Origin: Yersinia ruckeri ATCC 29473
GTDB lineage: Bacteria > Pseudomonadota > Gammaproteobacteria > Enterobacterales > Enterobacteriaceae
Assembly (NCBI RefSeq): GCF_000754815.1
Contig: NZ_KN150747.1
Location: 1,953,908-2,017,907 of the forward strand
DNA length: 64,000 nucleotides
Reading direction: 5' to 3'
Positions 9,885 through 19,248 of the stretch are shown here, one piece after another. The stretch's first letter is position 1. Every line of letters begins with the position of its first letter. The notes below the pieces were generated by a model, which worked only from the letters and a program-made list of their open reading frames with translations, had not been told where the DNA came from and searched no databases. Position numbers and translations under genes: made by a program.

Positions 9885-11594
9885 TTATTGCTGCCAATGT
9901 TTACATTTGGACGTTTTACCCACGCCTGGATTAAAGCTATTGGTTGGGTCTATTGCCTGATAAAACTCTTTCAATTCAGGCTTAGCTAAATAGAGGTGAC
10001 CGACGTTATGTTCAGCTGGATATTCAGCGCCTTTTTCATTTAGGATTTCCAACATTTTCTCTTTAATTTCCTGCGTATTATGGCCTTTTTTAATAATATA
10101 ATCTTGATGAAAAACATGGCACATAAAATGGCCATAATAGAGTTTCGCCAACAAGCAGTGATCAATTTCTTCTGGTAAGGTTTCGAACCATTGGTCATCA
10201 TTACGACGCAGTGCAATATCCAAAGCCAGAATATCTTCAACTTTATTGCAGTGAACTGCCTGATAACGTATCGCTGCCCCAGCGGCAGCAAAACGATGTA
10301 AAAAGGCCTTTTTCCCCTCATCAGCTGTACAGACTAAATAATTACCTGCAGCAGTAGCGAAAAAACGACGTAAATGCTCGTTAGCTTCTGCAATGCCTGC
10401 GCCGGACATTTTTAGCATTAAATGATGTTCATATTTATCACGATAACTTTTTAAACGTTTAGGCAAATGGCTAGGCAGAATATGGCTTAAGCCCTGCATA
10501 ATTCGGTCGGTGAGATTATTGATTAGAAAAGGAACTTTATTTAGTCGGGCATCAAGCTTTCCCTTAATAGTAAAAAAGGTCGGCATTTTATCGGTACCCA
10601 TGGTATTGATCATCATAAAGGTATCTTTGCCGTACACTTCGGCAATATCAAAAACGTCCCGGTGCATATATTCACCCGCCACCGGTAACTGTTTAAAATC
10701 GCGTAGAATTGTACGACGTAAATCAGTGAGTACGCGAGTATCGTTAGTGCCAATATAAAAAACCTGCTGTTGGGATTCCGCAGGGAATGTATCTAAACGC
10801 ACGGCAAAAATGGCCAGTTTCCCGGCGCAGCCAGAGGCTTCAAATAAACGTCGTTTATCGGCATTGAATCGGGATGGTGTGCAGGCATCAATATCTCGAA
10901 CTCGGTTGGCATAATCATGATCCGATGCTTTTTGCTCACCATAACCAATATCTTCTGGATCGTAATCCCCGAGGCTTAAACGCAATAAAATATCCTCCGG
11001 CGTATGGCCTAAATGGATCCCTAGGTGATTGACCAACTGTAGTTCCCCACGCGCATTTATTTGTGCAAATAAGGCCATTTCGGTATAGGCGGGGCCACGT
11101 TGAATTAACGAACCGCCGGAATTATTGCACACACCACCGACGATGGACGCCCCGATGCAGGAGGAACCTATCACCGAATGCGGTTCACGGTTATAGGGCT
11201 TTAAACGCTTTTCCAGATTGTTCAGGGTACTGCCGGGGAAAGCAATAACCTGTTTACCCTCACTGAGAATTTGTATTTGATCCAGACGCAGCGTATTGAT
11301 AATAACGATTTGTCGATCATAATTATTGCCACTGGGCGTCGAGCCTTCCGTCAACCCGGTATTGGCTGCCTGCATAATAATAATCACATTGGCCGCAACA
11401 CAGGCTTGCAGTATTTGCCATTGCTGAATTAACGTTGAGGGAAAAACCACGGCCAGTGCGGCACCCTGGCCAGAGCGAAAACCGGTTCGATAGCGTTCCG
11501 TTTGACGGGCATCGGTAAGAAGATAACGCTTGCCGACAATATTCTTTAGCTGTCGTAATAATTCTTGATTAGTATCAACGTCTACCTGATTCAT
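9885..11594 (-). CDS. dld: Quinone-dependent D-lactate dehydrogenase
   Basis: Peripheral membrane FAD flavoprotein that oxidises D-lactate to pyruvate and passes electrons to quinone. The start chosen gives MNQVDVDTNQELLRQL and 569 aa, in register with the 571-aa E. coli enzyme. An ATG 24 bases upstream (11618) is possible, but GGTGAG lies 4 bases before the chosen ATG. The FAD-binding PCMH domain is N-terminal (QAANTGLTEGSTP, then EPHSVIGSSCIGASIVGGVC). The membrane-binding and cap domains are C-terminal (YYGHFMCHVFHQDYI and AEHNVGHLYLAKPEL). Monocistronic; diverges from the cyclase gene. Confidence 0.95.
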   Translation of the reverse strand: MNQVDVDTNQELLRQLKNIVGKRYLLTDARQTERYRTGFRSGQGAALAVVFPSTLIQQWQILQACVAANVIIIMQAANTGLTEGSTPSGNNYDRQIVIINTLRLDQIQILSEGKQVIAFPGSTLNNLEKRLKPYNREPHSVIGSSCIGASIVGGVCNNSGGSLIQRGPAYTEMALFAQINARGELQLVNHLGIHLGHTPEDILLRLSLGDYDPEDIGYGEQKASDHDYANRVRDIDACTPSRFNADKRRLFEASGCAGKLAIFAVRLDTFPAESQQQVFYIGTNDTRVLTDLRRTILRDFKQLPVAGEYMHRDVFDIAEVYGKDTFMMINTMGTDKMPTFFTIKGKLDARLNKVPFLINNLTDRIMQGLSHILPSHLPKRLKSYRDKYEHHLMLKMSGAGIAEANEHLRRFFATAAGNYLVCTADEGKKAFLHRFAAAGAAIRYQAVHCNKVEDILALDIALRRNDDQWFETLPEEIDHCLLAKLYYGHFMCHVFHQDYIIKKGHNTQEIKEKMLEILNEKGAEYPAEHNVGHLYLAKPELKEFYQAIDPTNSFNPGVGKTSKCKHWQQ

Positions 11595-11893
11595 TTTTCT
11601 CACCGAGAGTGCGAACATCCTGTTTAAATACGAAAATAAATCTGAATGGATTATTTACCGAACGAAATATTTTGTGTTGCCTTGAAGTAAACATGAGGTG
11701 GCAGGTTATTTCCTGGAAGCTGGGGTGACTCTGTGACCAGTTTCACACACTTATCTGTATGGGAAGTCGATCACTTACAGTATTAAGGATATTCCAGACT
11801 TTTTCTCCTGAATATATATAATCTTCGATACCCCACTGTTGGGGCGTGATGCTATATCATCAGATAATTAATTGACGTTTTCGGATACTTTCT

Positions 11894-12433
11894 ATGAGTG
11901 AGCATTTTGTTGGGCAATATGAGGTCGAATTAAAATATCGGGTTAACAATGCAGATAATTTACTCGCAAGGCTTGCGGCATGTAATGCTGAGATTTTCAC
12001 CTTTGAAAATCATGAAAAAGATTGTTATTTGGAAGTGAGCGATGACCATCTGGCACAGCAGAATATCAGCATGATATTGCGAGAAATGAATCCCTCTGGG
12101 ATACGATTATGGATTATCAAAGGACCGGAAGCCGATCGTTGCGAAGCCAGTAGAGTCGAGGATCTGGCTAAAGTGCAGAGTATGCTCTCTACTCTTGGCT
12201 ATCAACCGGCATTTGCCATTGAAAAAATACGTAGTATCTATTTTCTGGATAAATTCCACATTACGTTCGACCGGCTGACTTCACTAGGAAATTTTGCTGA
12301 AATAGCGGTCATGACAGATAATCTCAACGAATTAGCAAAGTTAAAACAAGAGGGTACACTTTTTGCCGCCCGTTTAGGACTGACACCCGAAGCCGTAGAA
12401 CCGCGTTCTTACCGCCAGTTACTGGGTTATTAA
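11894..12433 (+). CDS. cyaB: Class IV adenylate cyclase (CYTH superfamily)
   Basis: A 179-aa cytoplasmic enzyme of the CYTH fold. The signature HFxxxxExExK is seen at residues 4-14 (His4, Phe5, Glu10, Glu12, Lys14), followed by acidic and basic strand residues in [28 protein letters not shown] and EIAVMTDN. It matches the Y. pestis class IV adenylate cyclase whose structure is known, and Aeromonas CyaB. Those proteins make cAMP in vitro, but the in vivo role is uncertain because enterobacteria also carry the class I enzyme. CYTH relatives include thiamine triphosphatases, so the substrate should be treated as probable. Transcribed away from dld. Confidence 0.88.
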   Translation: MSEHFVGQYEVELKYRVNNADNLLARLAACNAEIFTFENHEKDCYLEVSDDHLAQQNISMILREMNPSGIRLWIIKGPEADRCEASRVEDLAKVQSMLSTLGYQPAFAIEKIRSIYFLDKFHITFDRLTSLGNFAEIAVMTDNLNELAKLKQEGTLFAARLGLTPEAVEPRSYRQLLGY

Positions 12434-12497
12434 TCGTTAGACAAATTTGGCTCCAACGCTAATAACCGGTGAATGACACTCACCGGCCCAAAGTGGC

Positions 12498-12839
12498 TTA
12501 TTTTTTCAATAAGGATTTCAGATTGGCAAAAGGATTATGAGTTGCGACGCCCTGATCTTTTTGCGCGTCATCTCCTGCAATAACGGTTGATCCATATTGG
12601 TCTGCTTCGGTGTACTTGGAATGCTCATGATCGTGGCAGAACAGACACAACATTTCCCAATTACTGCCATCTTCTGGATTGTTGTCATGGTCGTGATCAA
12701 TATGGTGAACGGTTAACTCACGCAGATTCGAATAAACAAACTCTCTGGAACATTTACCACAAACCCAAGGGAACAGTTTCAGTGCTTTCTCCCGGTAGCC
12801 GCTTTCCAACCGAGAGTAATTTTTAGGTATATAAGCCAT
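12498..12839 (-). CDS. yajD: HNH nuclease family protein YajD
   Basis: A 113-aa protein nearly identical in layout to E. coli YajD (115 aa). It has a zinc-ribbon pair CGKC with CLFC, and the HNH core ELTVHHIDHDHDNNPEDGSN followed by HDHEHSKY. The start at MAYIPKNYSRLESG was chosen over a TTG 12 bases upstream because it aligns with E. coli and has AAGG 5 bases before it. It is probably a DNA-binding or nicking protein; its target is unknown. Confidence 0.92.
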   Translation of the reverse strand: MAYIPKNYSRLESGYREKALKLFPWVCGKCSREFVYSNLRELTVHHIDHDHDNNPEDGSNWEMLCLFCHDHEHSKYTEADQYGSTVIAGDDAQKDQGVATHNPFANLKSLLKK

Positions 12840-13152
12840 TAGAACCTTCAATTCCGTCGCATGATATCTGAGCTTATTTTAACGCGAAAGCCGGTGTGTC
12901 ACCACGATTAAGATAGTCATGATCAGAATACCGTTGCTGACCTGCTGAAAATTGTGCTGGATGTCGGGTAAGGCTGGGAATGGTGTGAGTCAGCTAAAAA
13001 TAATCTGATTAGCCGTATTTTGAGACTTTTGCTGATGATTTAAAGAGATAAGTCGTTTTACACTAACAAGATAATTAGGCTAATTTTATCTGAAGAATGG
13101 CATAACCAACCCGTGCCTGATAGATATTCCTTGCCGATAAAGTTGAGGCGAT
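12840..13152. other. Intergenic region upstream of yajD and the SUFU-domain gene
   Basis: About 310 bases lie between divergent genes. No RNA gene, repeat or conserved ORF was recognised; it presumably carries both promoters. Confidence 0.3.
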
Positions 13153-14256
13153 ATGAAAGAATCTGAAATGCTGGCTGAAGTCAGTAATGAAAACCAGACC
13201 TTGATGGCGGTCGTTCAGCAAGATCAGCGGGTCGTTTATTTCTATATTTATCCCCTTGAGTCAACGGAAGATCGCTTCCCTGTGCGTGCCTGTTGGGTGA
13301 GAAATCTGACGGCAGCGCCACCATCCGATGATAGTGCCGCTGTGGCTCAAGGCGTTGCCCCGTGTTTGGCCGCAGAGTATTGCCGTAATATTGCCGGTGA
13401 AGCGGCGTTAGATGCCCAGTTTATTAACATCGTTTGGTCGGAAAGTGATGATGGTGCAGCCCTTTGGTATCAGGGGCAATTACTGGCTGTGATTCCCGGC
13501 TGGAGTTTATATATTGATCATTCGGTGTGCTATTCCGCGGGTTGCATCAAAGAAAATCCTCTGACATTACCGCTGGGTTCGGCCTCAACCAATACGCAAT
13601 ATGCTCTGGCTGAGCGCACCCGCTTATTTTGGCGTGCGTGGCAACAGGAAGAAGGAAACCCTTGGCCAGCAATACAGACCGAATATGTCCGCCGTTATGA
13701 ACAACACTTTGGGCCATCACTAAAATATTACGCGATCGATCAAGGCACATGGCCTCCGATGGCAATATCCCAACATGAGAAAGACGGGATTTATTATTTT
13801 CTGACTCTTGGTGTCAGTATTCGCCCTCAGCCCTGGGTAGATATCTTGTTCAATGATGATGCCGGGCAATATAGACGTATAGAGATGGCATTGGCTGTCG
13901 ATAGCCACTATGTCAATGAAGATAATGCAGTGAGAATGGCCAGTGCCTTGGCTGGTTTTGCCTCGGTTCCTTGGAGTAAAATAAGCTGGTTAGGGGAAGG
14001 GCATACATTGGAGTCTGACGTTGCGCCTCAGGGGTATGAAGGCTATGTATTATCCGCTCATCTTTATCCTGATGCCGATAGTTTGACACTGCCATTACAG
14101 CAAGACGATCCGGTTAATATTTATTGGGTCAGCCCGATATTTACCAGCGAGCGAGAGTTTGCTCATAGCACACCGAGCGGTGGCTTGGATTTACTGGCTA
14201 AAATGCGTCAGAGGCAGATAAATCATATTTTCACGCCGCGTGAACCGGTTATTTAA
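13153..14256 (+). CDS. SUFU (suppressor of fused)-domain protein
   Basis: A 367-aa cytoplasmic-type protein without signal peptide. The C-terminal half (about residues 180-355) shows the SUFU pattern: YEQHFGPSLKYY, then DGIYYFLTLGVS, RRIEMALAV, an ALAGF helix followed by WSKISWLGEGHTLES, GYVLSAHLYPD, LPLQQDDPVNIYWVSPIF, and a final GGLDLLAKMRQ helix. The N-terminal 160 residues are unrecognised. In bacteria SUFU domains are often immunity proteins of polymorphic toxins, but no toxin gene is adjacent. GAGG lies just upstream of the ATG. The family assignment is from pattern recognition and the function is unknown. Confidence 0.7.
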   Translation: MKESEMLAEVSNENQTLMAVVQQDQRVVYFYIYPLESTEDRFPVRACWVRNLTAAPPSDDSAAVAQGVAPCLAAEYCRNIAGEAALDAQFINIVWSESDDGAALWYQGQLLAVIPGWSLYIDHSVCYSAGCIKENPLTLPLGSASTNTQYALAERTRLFWRAWQQEEGNPWPAIQTEYVRRYEQHFGPSLKYYAIDQGTWPPMAISQHEKDGIYYFLTLGVSIRPQPWVDILFNDDAGQYRRIEMALAVDSHYVNEDNAVRMASALAGFASVPWSKISWLGEGHTLESDVAPQGYEGYVLSAHLYPDADSLTLPLQQDDPVNIYWVSPIFTSEREFAHSTPSGGLDLLAKMRQRQINHIFTPREPVI

Positions 14257-14439
14257 CTGGCTGGTAGTCGTATTTTTCCTGAATAAATTTTTTATTTTTA
14301 TTCGGGAAATTCGTTGTGTGATTTGCAGATTATCCTGATTGGGTCTTAACTTAATATTGTAGTTTATGCAGTAAGAGGCTAATGGCCAGTCAGCTAATGA
14401 CTTATAGTCTGTCTGGTTTTTTCATTTTTGGAGGACGCT

Positions 14440-14688
14440 ATGGGCATTCTATCCTGGATTATTTTTGGTCTTATTGCCGGTATTTTGGCTAAATGGATTA
14501 TGCCGGGTAATGACGGCGGCGGTTTCTTTATGACTATCATCCTCGGCGTTGTGGGTGCCTTGGTTGGGGGATATATCAGCACCTTTTTCGGCATGGGGAA
14601 AGTAGACGGTTTCAACATTGGCAGTTTTATCGTTGCCGTTATTGGTGCATTGGTTGTGCTGTTTATTTATCGAAAAGTCCGCAGTTAA
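14440..14688 (+). CDS. GlsB/YeaQ/YmgE-family small membrane protein
   Basis: An 82-aa protein with three hydrophobic helices rich in glycine (MGILSWIIFGLIAGILAKW; MTIILGVVGALVGGYIS; GSFIVAVIGALVVLFIY). This is the pattern of the transglycosylase-associated / GlsB stress family. The Gly-rich loop GNDGGG follows helix 1. A strong Shine-Dalgarno GGAGG lies 5 bases before the ATG. In other bacteria family members respond to general, acid or osmotic stress; no reaction is known. It appears monocistronic. Confidence 0.85.
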   Translation: MGILSWIIFGLIAGILAKWIMPGNDGGGFFMTIILGVVGALVGGYISTFFGMGKVDGFNIGSFIVAVIGALVVLFIYRKVRS

Positions 14689-14824
14689 TTCAATTCGAAA
14701 ATCTATCTTCTTTCAAGAAAGGTGGCAAAGTCATGTCACCTTTCTCTCATAAAACCATCATTTCTCTGTCATAAAAATAACCGTTAATGGCTCGAAGGAT
14801 AACTTGTAACCTGAGAGACATTTT

Positions 14825-15658
14825 ATGGGTCAGGCATTACGTAAGTATACAGCGGATTCCCCTGAATCATTGCCGGAAACCAAAAAGAAAGTGCTTGTGG
14901 TTAAAGGCTTGGTCAAGGCTTACACCTCCCAGCAAAAAGTATTGGATGATATTAACTTTGAACTTCATGCTGGCGAGTTTGTTGCCATTATTGGTCGCTC
15001 TGGGGCGGGGAAATCCACGTTACTCCATGTATTGAATGGCACTATTTCGTCAAGTGCCGGGGAGATCCTCAACTACCAGGAAAATGGTGAAACACAAAAT
15101 ATCGCAGCCCTTACAACCAAGCAAATGCGTCAGTGGCGGGCGAAATGTGGCATGATTTTCCAGGATTTCTGTTTGGTTCCTCGGCTAGATGTGATTACCA
15201 ATGTGCTATTGGGGCGTTTAAGTCACACCTCAACATTCAAATCCTTTTTTAAAATTTTCTCCGAACGGGATCGCGCCAGAGCTATAGAGTTATTGCAATG
15301 GTTAAATATGTTACCCCATGCCCTACAGCGGGCAGAAAATCTGTCTGGCGGTCAAATGCAGCGAGTAGCAATTTGCCGCGCCATGATGCAAAACCCTAAA
15401 ATCTTATTAGCCGATGAACCCGTTGCTTCCCTCGATCCTAAAAACACCACACGAATAATGAATACACTACAAAAAATCAGTGCAAATGATATTGCGGTGG
15501 TAGTGAATTTGCATTCTGTAGCATTGGTTAAAGATTATTGTACGCGGGTGATTGGTATTGCTCAGGGGAAAATTGTATTTGACGGACATCCAAATCAACT
15601 CAGTGACAGTATTATTCAAGATATTTATAGCGACGAATCGATAGACCTCTTACATTAA
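14825..15658 (+). CDS. phnC: Phosphonate-type ABC transporter ATPase PhnC
   Basis: ATPase of a PhnCDE-type importer, 277 aa. An N-terminal extension of about 25 residues precedes the usual start ([10 protein letters not shown]). Walker [11 protein letters not shown]-loop [13 protein letters not shown], signature LSGGQMQRV, Walker B ILLADEP and switch HS in VVNLHSVAL are all present. The LGRL...FF..F insert typical of PhnC is also seen ([17 protein letters not shown]). First gene of phnC-phnD-phnE1-phnE2. No C-P lyase genes are in the window, so the imported ligand could be a phosphonate, phosphite or phosphate ester. Confidence 0.92.
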   Translation: MGQALRKYTADSPESLPETKKKVLVVKGLVKAYTSQQKVLDDINFELHAGEFVAIIGRSGAGKSTLLHVLNGTISSSAGEILNYQENGETQNIAALTTKQMRQWRAKCGMIFQDFCLVPRLDVITNVLLGRLSHTSTFKSFFKIFSERDRARAIELLQWLNMLPHALQRAENLSGGQMQRVAICRAMMQNPKILLADEPVASLDPKNTTRIMNTLQKISANDIAVVVNLHSVALVKDYCTRVIGIAQGKIVFDGHPNQLSDSIIQDIYSDESIDLLH

Positions 15659-15693
15659 TTTCCATTAACCCTTTACACACATAGGTTATTTTA

Positions 15694-16626
15694 ATGAAAA
15701 AAGTACTGAGTGTTACTTCGTTAGTAGCAGGTGTAATGATGGTATTTAACGCCACTGCGGCAGATACACCAAAAGAAATCAATTTAGGTATTCTTGGCGG
15801 GCAAAATGCGACGCAGCAAATTGGCGATAATATGTGTGTGAAGGAGTTTTTAGATAAAGAATTAAATGTAAAAACCAATTTGCATAATGCATCAGATTAT
15901 TCGGGTGTTATTCAGGGATTGTTGGGCGGAAAAATTGATATGGTGCTGAGTATGTCACCATCATCCTTTGCGTCGGTCTATATAAAAGACCCCAAAGCTG
16001 TCGATCTAGTCGGCATTGTGGTCGATGACACTGATCAATCTCGTGGTTATCACTCGGTAGTGGTGGTGAAGGCTGACAGTCCGTATCAGAAAATTGAAGA
16101 TCTGAAAGGGAAAGCTTTTGGTTTTGCCGATCCAGACTCTACTTCAGGCTTCCTGATTCCGAACCAAAGTTTTAAACAGAAACTGGGTGGCACGGCAGAT
16201 AATAAATATAACGATTTCTTTTCTAGCGTGACTTTTTCCGGTGGTCATGAGCAAGACATTCTCGGTGTCATTAATGGCCAGTTTGCAGGAGCAGTAACCT
16301 GGGCCTCAATGATTGGTGATTACAATACCGGTTACACCAGTGGTGCCTTTACCCGAATGATTCGCATGGATCACCCAGATTTAATGAAGCAAATTCGAAT
16401 CATCTGGCAATCACCATTAATTCCCAACGGCCCTATTTTGGTTCGCAGTGCCTTACCAACAGAATTTAAAGCACAGTTGGTTGCGGCAATCAAAAAGCTG
16501 GATAAAGAGGATCATGCCTGTTTTATCAAAGCGGTGGGCGGTAAACAACATATTGAAGAGACTTCTCTGAACGAATATCAGACCGTAATAAACCTGAAAC
16601 GCGACCTAACCAAAGGCGACCGTTAA
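15694..16626 (+). CDS. phnD: Phosphonate-type periplasmic binding protein PhnD
   Basis: A 310-aa solute-binding protein. Signal peptide about residues 1-23 (MKKVLSVTSLVAGVMMVFNATAA), cleaved before DTPKEINLGILGG. PhnD features: the GLLGGKIDMVLSMSPSSFA segment, KGKAFGFADPDSTSGFLIPN (ligand-phosphate loop with Ser/Thr), and GAVTWASM. It lies 35 bases after phnC. It is followed by a stem-loop before phnE1, which may raise the amount of binding protein over the permeases. Ligand specificity cannot be told from sequence. Confidence 0.92.
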   Translation: MKKVLSVTSLVAGVMMVFNATAADTPKEINLGILGGQNATQQIGDNMCVKEFLDKELNVKTNLHNASDYSGVIQGLLGGKIDMVLSMSPSSFASVYIKDPKAVDLVGIVVDDTDQSRGYHSVVVVKADSPYQKIEDLKGKAFGFADPDSTSGFLIPNQSFKQKLGGTADNKYNDFFSSVTFSGGHEQDILGVINGQFAGAVTWASMIGDYNTGYTSGAFTRMIRMDHPDLMKQIRIIWQSPLIPNGPILVRSALPTEFKAQLVAAIKKLDKEDHACFIKAVGGKQHIEETSLNEYQTVINLKRDLTKGDR

Positions 16627-16647
16627 GTCGGTTGATGTGATGAACAG

Positions 16648-16685
16648 GATAGCTTTGGAACGCCATTTCTAGAGCTATCGCTTTT
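16648..16685 (+). repeat. Stem-loop with short T-run between phnD and phnE1
   Basis: GATAGCT (16648-16654) pairs with AGCTATC (16673-16679), followed by GCTTTTT. This resembles a weak intrinsic terminator inside an operon. Partial read-through or 3'-end protection would favour PhnD over the permeases; this is inference. Confidence 0.55.
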
Positions 16686-16701
16686 TAGGCGGTAAGTTAT
16701 T

Positions 16702-17565
16702 TTGAATACTGATTTTAGCCATTATTATCAACAGATTCGCAATAAACAAAAACGTGAAACATTGCTATGGTCATTAACGCTGGTCGTTTTTTATTTAGGC
16801 GCGGGCCGTGTTGCTGAATTTAATCTCCATACTGTATGGGTGTCTTTCCCTCATTTTTTCGACTATCTGGCGGAAACTATTCCGGTTCTACATTGGCAGA
16901 ATCTGTTTGCTGATGGATATACGGAAGGTTCATTAGCCTATTGGGGTTATCGTTTGCATATCCAATTGCCACTGATCTGGGAAACATTACAGTTAGCAAT
17001 GGCTGCGACTATTCTCTCGGTAATTGTGGCCTGTATATTGGCTTTTTTCGCAGCGAATAATACGCATAGCCCGGTTGCACTTAGATTGGTCATTCGAACC
17101 TTTGTGGCCTTTTTACGCACCATGCCGGAATTGGCTTGGGCGGTCATGTTTGTTATGGCTTTCGGTATCGGTGCTATACCTGGTTTTCTTGCACTGGCAC
17201 TACATACTATCGGTAGCCTGACAAAATTATTCTATGAATCTATTGAAACGGCATCCAATAAACCGGTTCGAGGTTTAACGGCCTGTGGTGCCAGTCAATT
17301 ACAACGTATGCGCTTCGGTATTTGGCCGCAAGTGAAGCCGATATTCCTGTCTTATAGTTTTATGCGTTTGGAGATTAACTTTCGCCAATCGACTATTTTG
17401 GGTTTGGTTGGCGCTGGTGGAATAGGGCAGGAGTTAATGACGTCAATTAAACTGGATCGTTATGATCAGGTCAGTATGACGTTATTGCTAATTATCACCG
17501 TGGTTTCACTTTTAGATTATACCTCGGGGAAATTACGCAAACGGGTTGTGGAGGGCATTGCCTAA
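16702..17565 (+). CDS. phnE: Phosphonate-type ABC permease PhnE1
   Basis: Integral membrane permease, 287 aa, about six hydrophobic helices. The EAA motif region is GLTACGASQLQRMRFGIWPQ (residues about 190-209), and GLVGAGGIGQEL follows. The start is a TTG at 16702 with GGTAAG 5 bases upstream; no in-frame ATG occurs before the first conserved membrane segment. The stop overlaps the start of the next permease (TAATG), so the two are probably translated together as a heterodimer. Confidence 0.9.
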   Translation: MNTDFSHYYQQIRNKQKRETLLWSLTLVVFYLGAGRVAEFNLHTVWVSFPHFFDYLAETIPVLHWQNLFADGYTEGSLAYWGYRLHIQLPLIWETLQLAMAATILSVIVACILAFFAANNTHSPVALRLVIRTFVAFLRTMPELAWAVMFVMAFGIGAIPGFLALALHTIGSLTKLFYESIETASNKPVRGLTACGASQLQRMRFGIWPQVKPIFLSYSFMRLEINFRQSTILGLVGAGGIGQELMTSIKLDRYDQVSMTLLLIITVVSLLDYTSGKLRKRVVEGIA

Positions 17566-18482
17566 TGTTAATGAATACACTTTCACCTGCTGATGTGACA
17601 TTATTAAAGCAACAACATCCAGCGCTATTTTCCCTACAGCGCCGTTATATTGGTCTGATAGCCACTGTTGGTATCGTTATCGTGCTTTACTATCTGTTAT
17701 TTTTTAAATATTTTGGTATCGACTGGCCTGCATTTATTCACGGAAGCCAACAAATTGGCCGTTATTTTTTACGTATGTTTGTCTGGCATGATTTTATTAA
17801 CTGGCCATTTAAATATTACTTTGGCCAAATTTTTATTACCTTGGCGATCGTTTTTGCCGGTACCCTAACCGCAACCTTAATTGCATTGCCACTTTCATTT
17901 CTTGCCGCCAGAAATGTAATGGATACGCCGTTATTACGGGCTATCTCTTTCGTGGTTCGCCGTTTCCTCGATATATTCCGTGGTATCGATATGGCAATTT
18001 GGGGGCTGATATTTGTTCGAGCGGTTGGGATGGGGCCTTTGGCTGGGGTATTGGCAATATTTATGCAGGACATGGGGTTACTGGGGAAACTGTATGCCGA
18101 AGGTCATGAGGCAGTAGATAAATCGCCAAGCCGTGGTTTAACAGCGATGGGTGCCAATCCACTACAAAAATATCGCTTCGGTATTTTCACGCAGTCTTTT
18201 CCAACTATTTTAGCTTTAAGCCTATATCAGATTGAATCCAATACCCGTTCCGCCGCGGTATTAGGCTTTGTCGGAGCCGGAGGAATTGGTCTGGTGTATG
18301 CTGAGAATATGCGGTTGTGGAACTGGGATGTGGTGATGTTTATCACGTTAATTATGGTGGTGATTGTGATGATTATGGATAAGATTTCGTCCCTGCTGCG
18401 TAATAAATATATTATTGGCGAAGAGATAGCACTGTATAAGTCAACTACAGGCGAGATTGGTGTGATAAACAGTGATAAATAG
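17565..18482 (+). CDS. phnE: Phosphonate-type ABC permease PhnE2
   Basis: Second permease of the importer, 305 aa. It shows the same hallmarks as its upstream partner: the EAA region GLTAMGANPLQKYRFGIFTQ, then VLGFVGAGGIGLVYAENMR. Six or more membrane helices are visible. The two permeases share the same fold but differ throughout, so this is an old duplication. The gene starts within the TAATG overlap with phnE1, and an intrinsic terminator follows 20 bases after its stop. Confidence 0.9.
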   Translation: MLMNTLSPADVTLLKQQHPALFSLQRRYIGLIATVGIVIVLYYLLFFKYFGIDWPAFIHGSQQIGRYFLRMFVWHDFINWPFKYYFGQIFITLAIVFAGTLTATLIALPLSFLAARNVMDTPLLRAISFVVRRFLDIFRGIDMAIWGLIFVRAVGMGPLAGVLAIFMQDMGLLGKLYAEGHEAVDKSPSRGLTAMGANPLQKYRFGIFTQSFPTILALSLYQIESNTRSAAVLGFVGAGGIGLVYAENMRLWNWDVVMFITLIMVVIVMIMDKISSLLRNKYIIGEEIALYKSTTGEIGVINSDK

Positions 18483-18502
18483 CTAAGATTTATTACCAGA
18501 TT

Positions 18503-18550
18503 AACCTGGTCAGGATAAATATATTCCTGACTGGGTTGGCGGTTTTTTTT
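18503..18550 (+). terminator. Intrinsic terminator of the phnCDEE operon
   Basis: The arms ACCTGGTCAGGA and TCCTGACTGGGT pair over 12 positions, using one or more G-U pairs, and are followed by GGCGG and eight Ts. Confidence 0.88.
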
Positions 18551-18777
18551 AAAGATATGCTGAGTACGATTTTTATCTGAATTACGTCTCATGATTTTAA
18601 TTGGGTTTTATTATTTCAAATTAACTTTTATTTCTATTTTTATATTAAATTAAATTTACATTGAGAAAGTCAACGTAAATCTATATAATACTGCCCGCCA
18701 GACGTTAAAGAAGTGATTCTGTTATTCTTGCGACATTCGCACACGTCTATTAAATTAATTTAAAATAGGGCAGTAAT

Positions 18778-19248
18778 ATGATCAACAACGATGTGCTCCG
18801 CAGTGTTCGCTATGTGCTTAATGTTAACGATGCAAAAATTGTAGAAATCATTAAGTTAACGGATTTCGAAGTGAACAGTACGGATATCGTTAATTTTCTT
18901 AAAAAAGAAGATGAAGATGGCTACCAGAATTGTCCTGATGAGGTGATGGCTCATTTTCTTAATGGCCTGATCTTCTTTAAACGCGGTAAAGACGACAAGT
19001 TCCCCGCGCCTTCTATTGAAGCCCGTATTACTAACAATATTGTACTGAAAAAGCTGCGTGTAGCCTTTGAGCTAAAAGATACTGACATGCACGATATCTT
19101 TACGTCTGTTGATTTCCCTGTATCCAAACCTGAATTGAATGCATTATTCCGTAAGGATGACAGCAAAAACTTCCGCCCTTGTGGCGATCAGGTATTGCGT
19201 TATTTCCTGAAAGGTCTGACGCTGCGCGTACGTGGCCCGAAAAAATAA
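18778..19248 (+). CDS. yehS: DUF1456 protein YehS
   Basis: A 156-aa protein composed of two similar halves (about residues 1-75 and 85-153). Each half has the pattern N-N-x-hydrophobic-LxxxR, a DxE/DM helix, and a FLKKED or FRKDD turn, then C(P/G)D and a FLxGL helix. This is the DUF1456 tandem repeat of E. coli YehS, also 156 aa. Function unknown. It lies in the yeh neighbourhood near osmF, as in E. coli. Monocistronic with its own AT-rich promoter region. Confidence 0.93.
   Translation: MINNDVLRSVRYVLNVNDAKIVEIIKLTDFEVNSTDIVNFLKKEDEDGYQNCPDEVMAHFLNGLIFFKRGKDDKFPAPSIEARITNNIVLKKLRVAFELKDTDMHDIFTSVDFPVSKPELNALFRKDDSKNFRPCGDQVLRYFLKGLTLRVRGPKK

Noticed and set aside
16702-16704. TTG start of phnE1 as a sign of pseudogenisation
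   Set aside because: The frame is intact, has a ribosome-binding site at the right spacing, and is coupled to phnE2.
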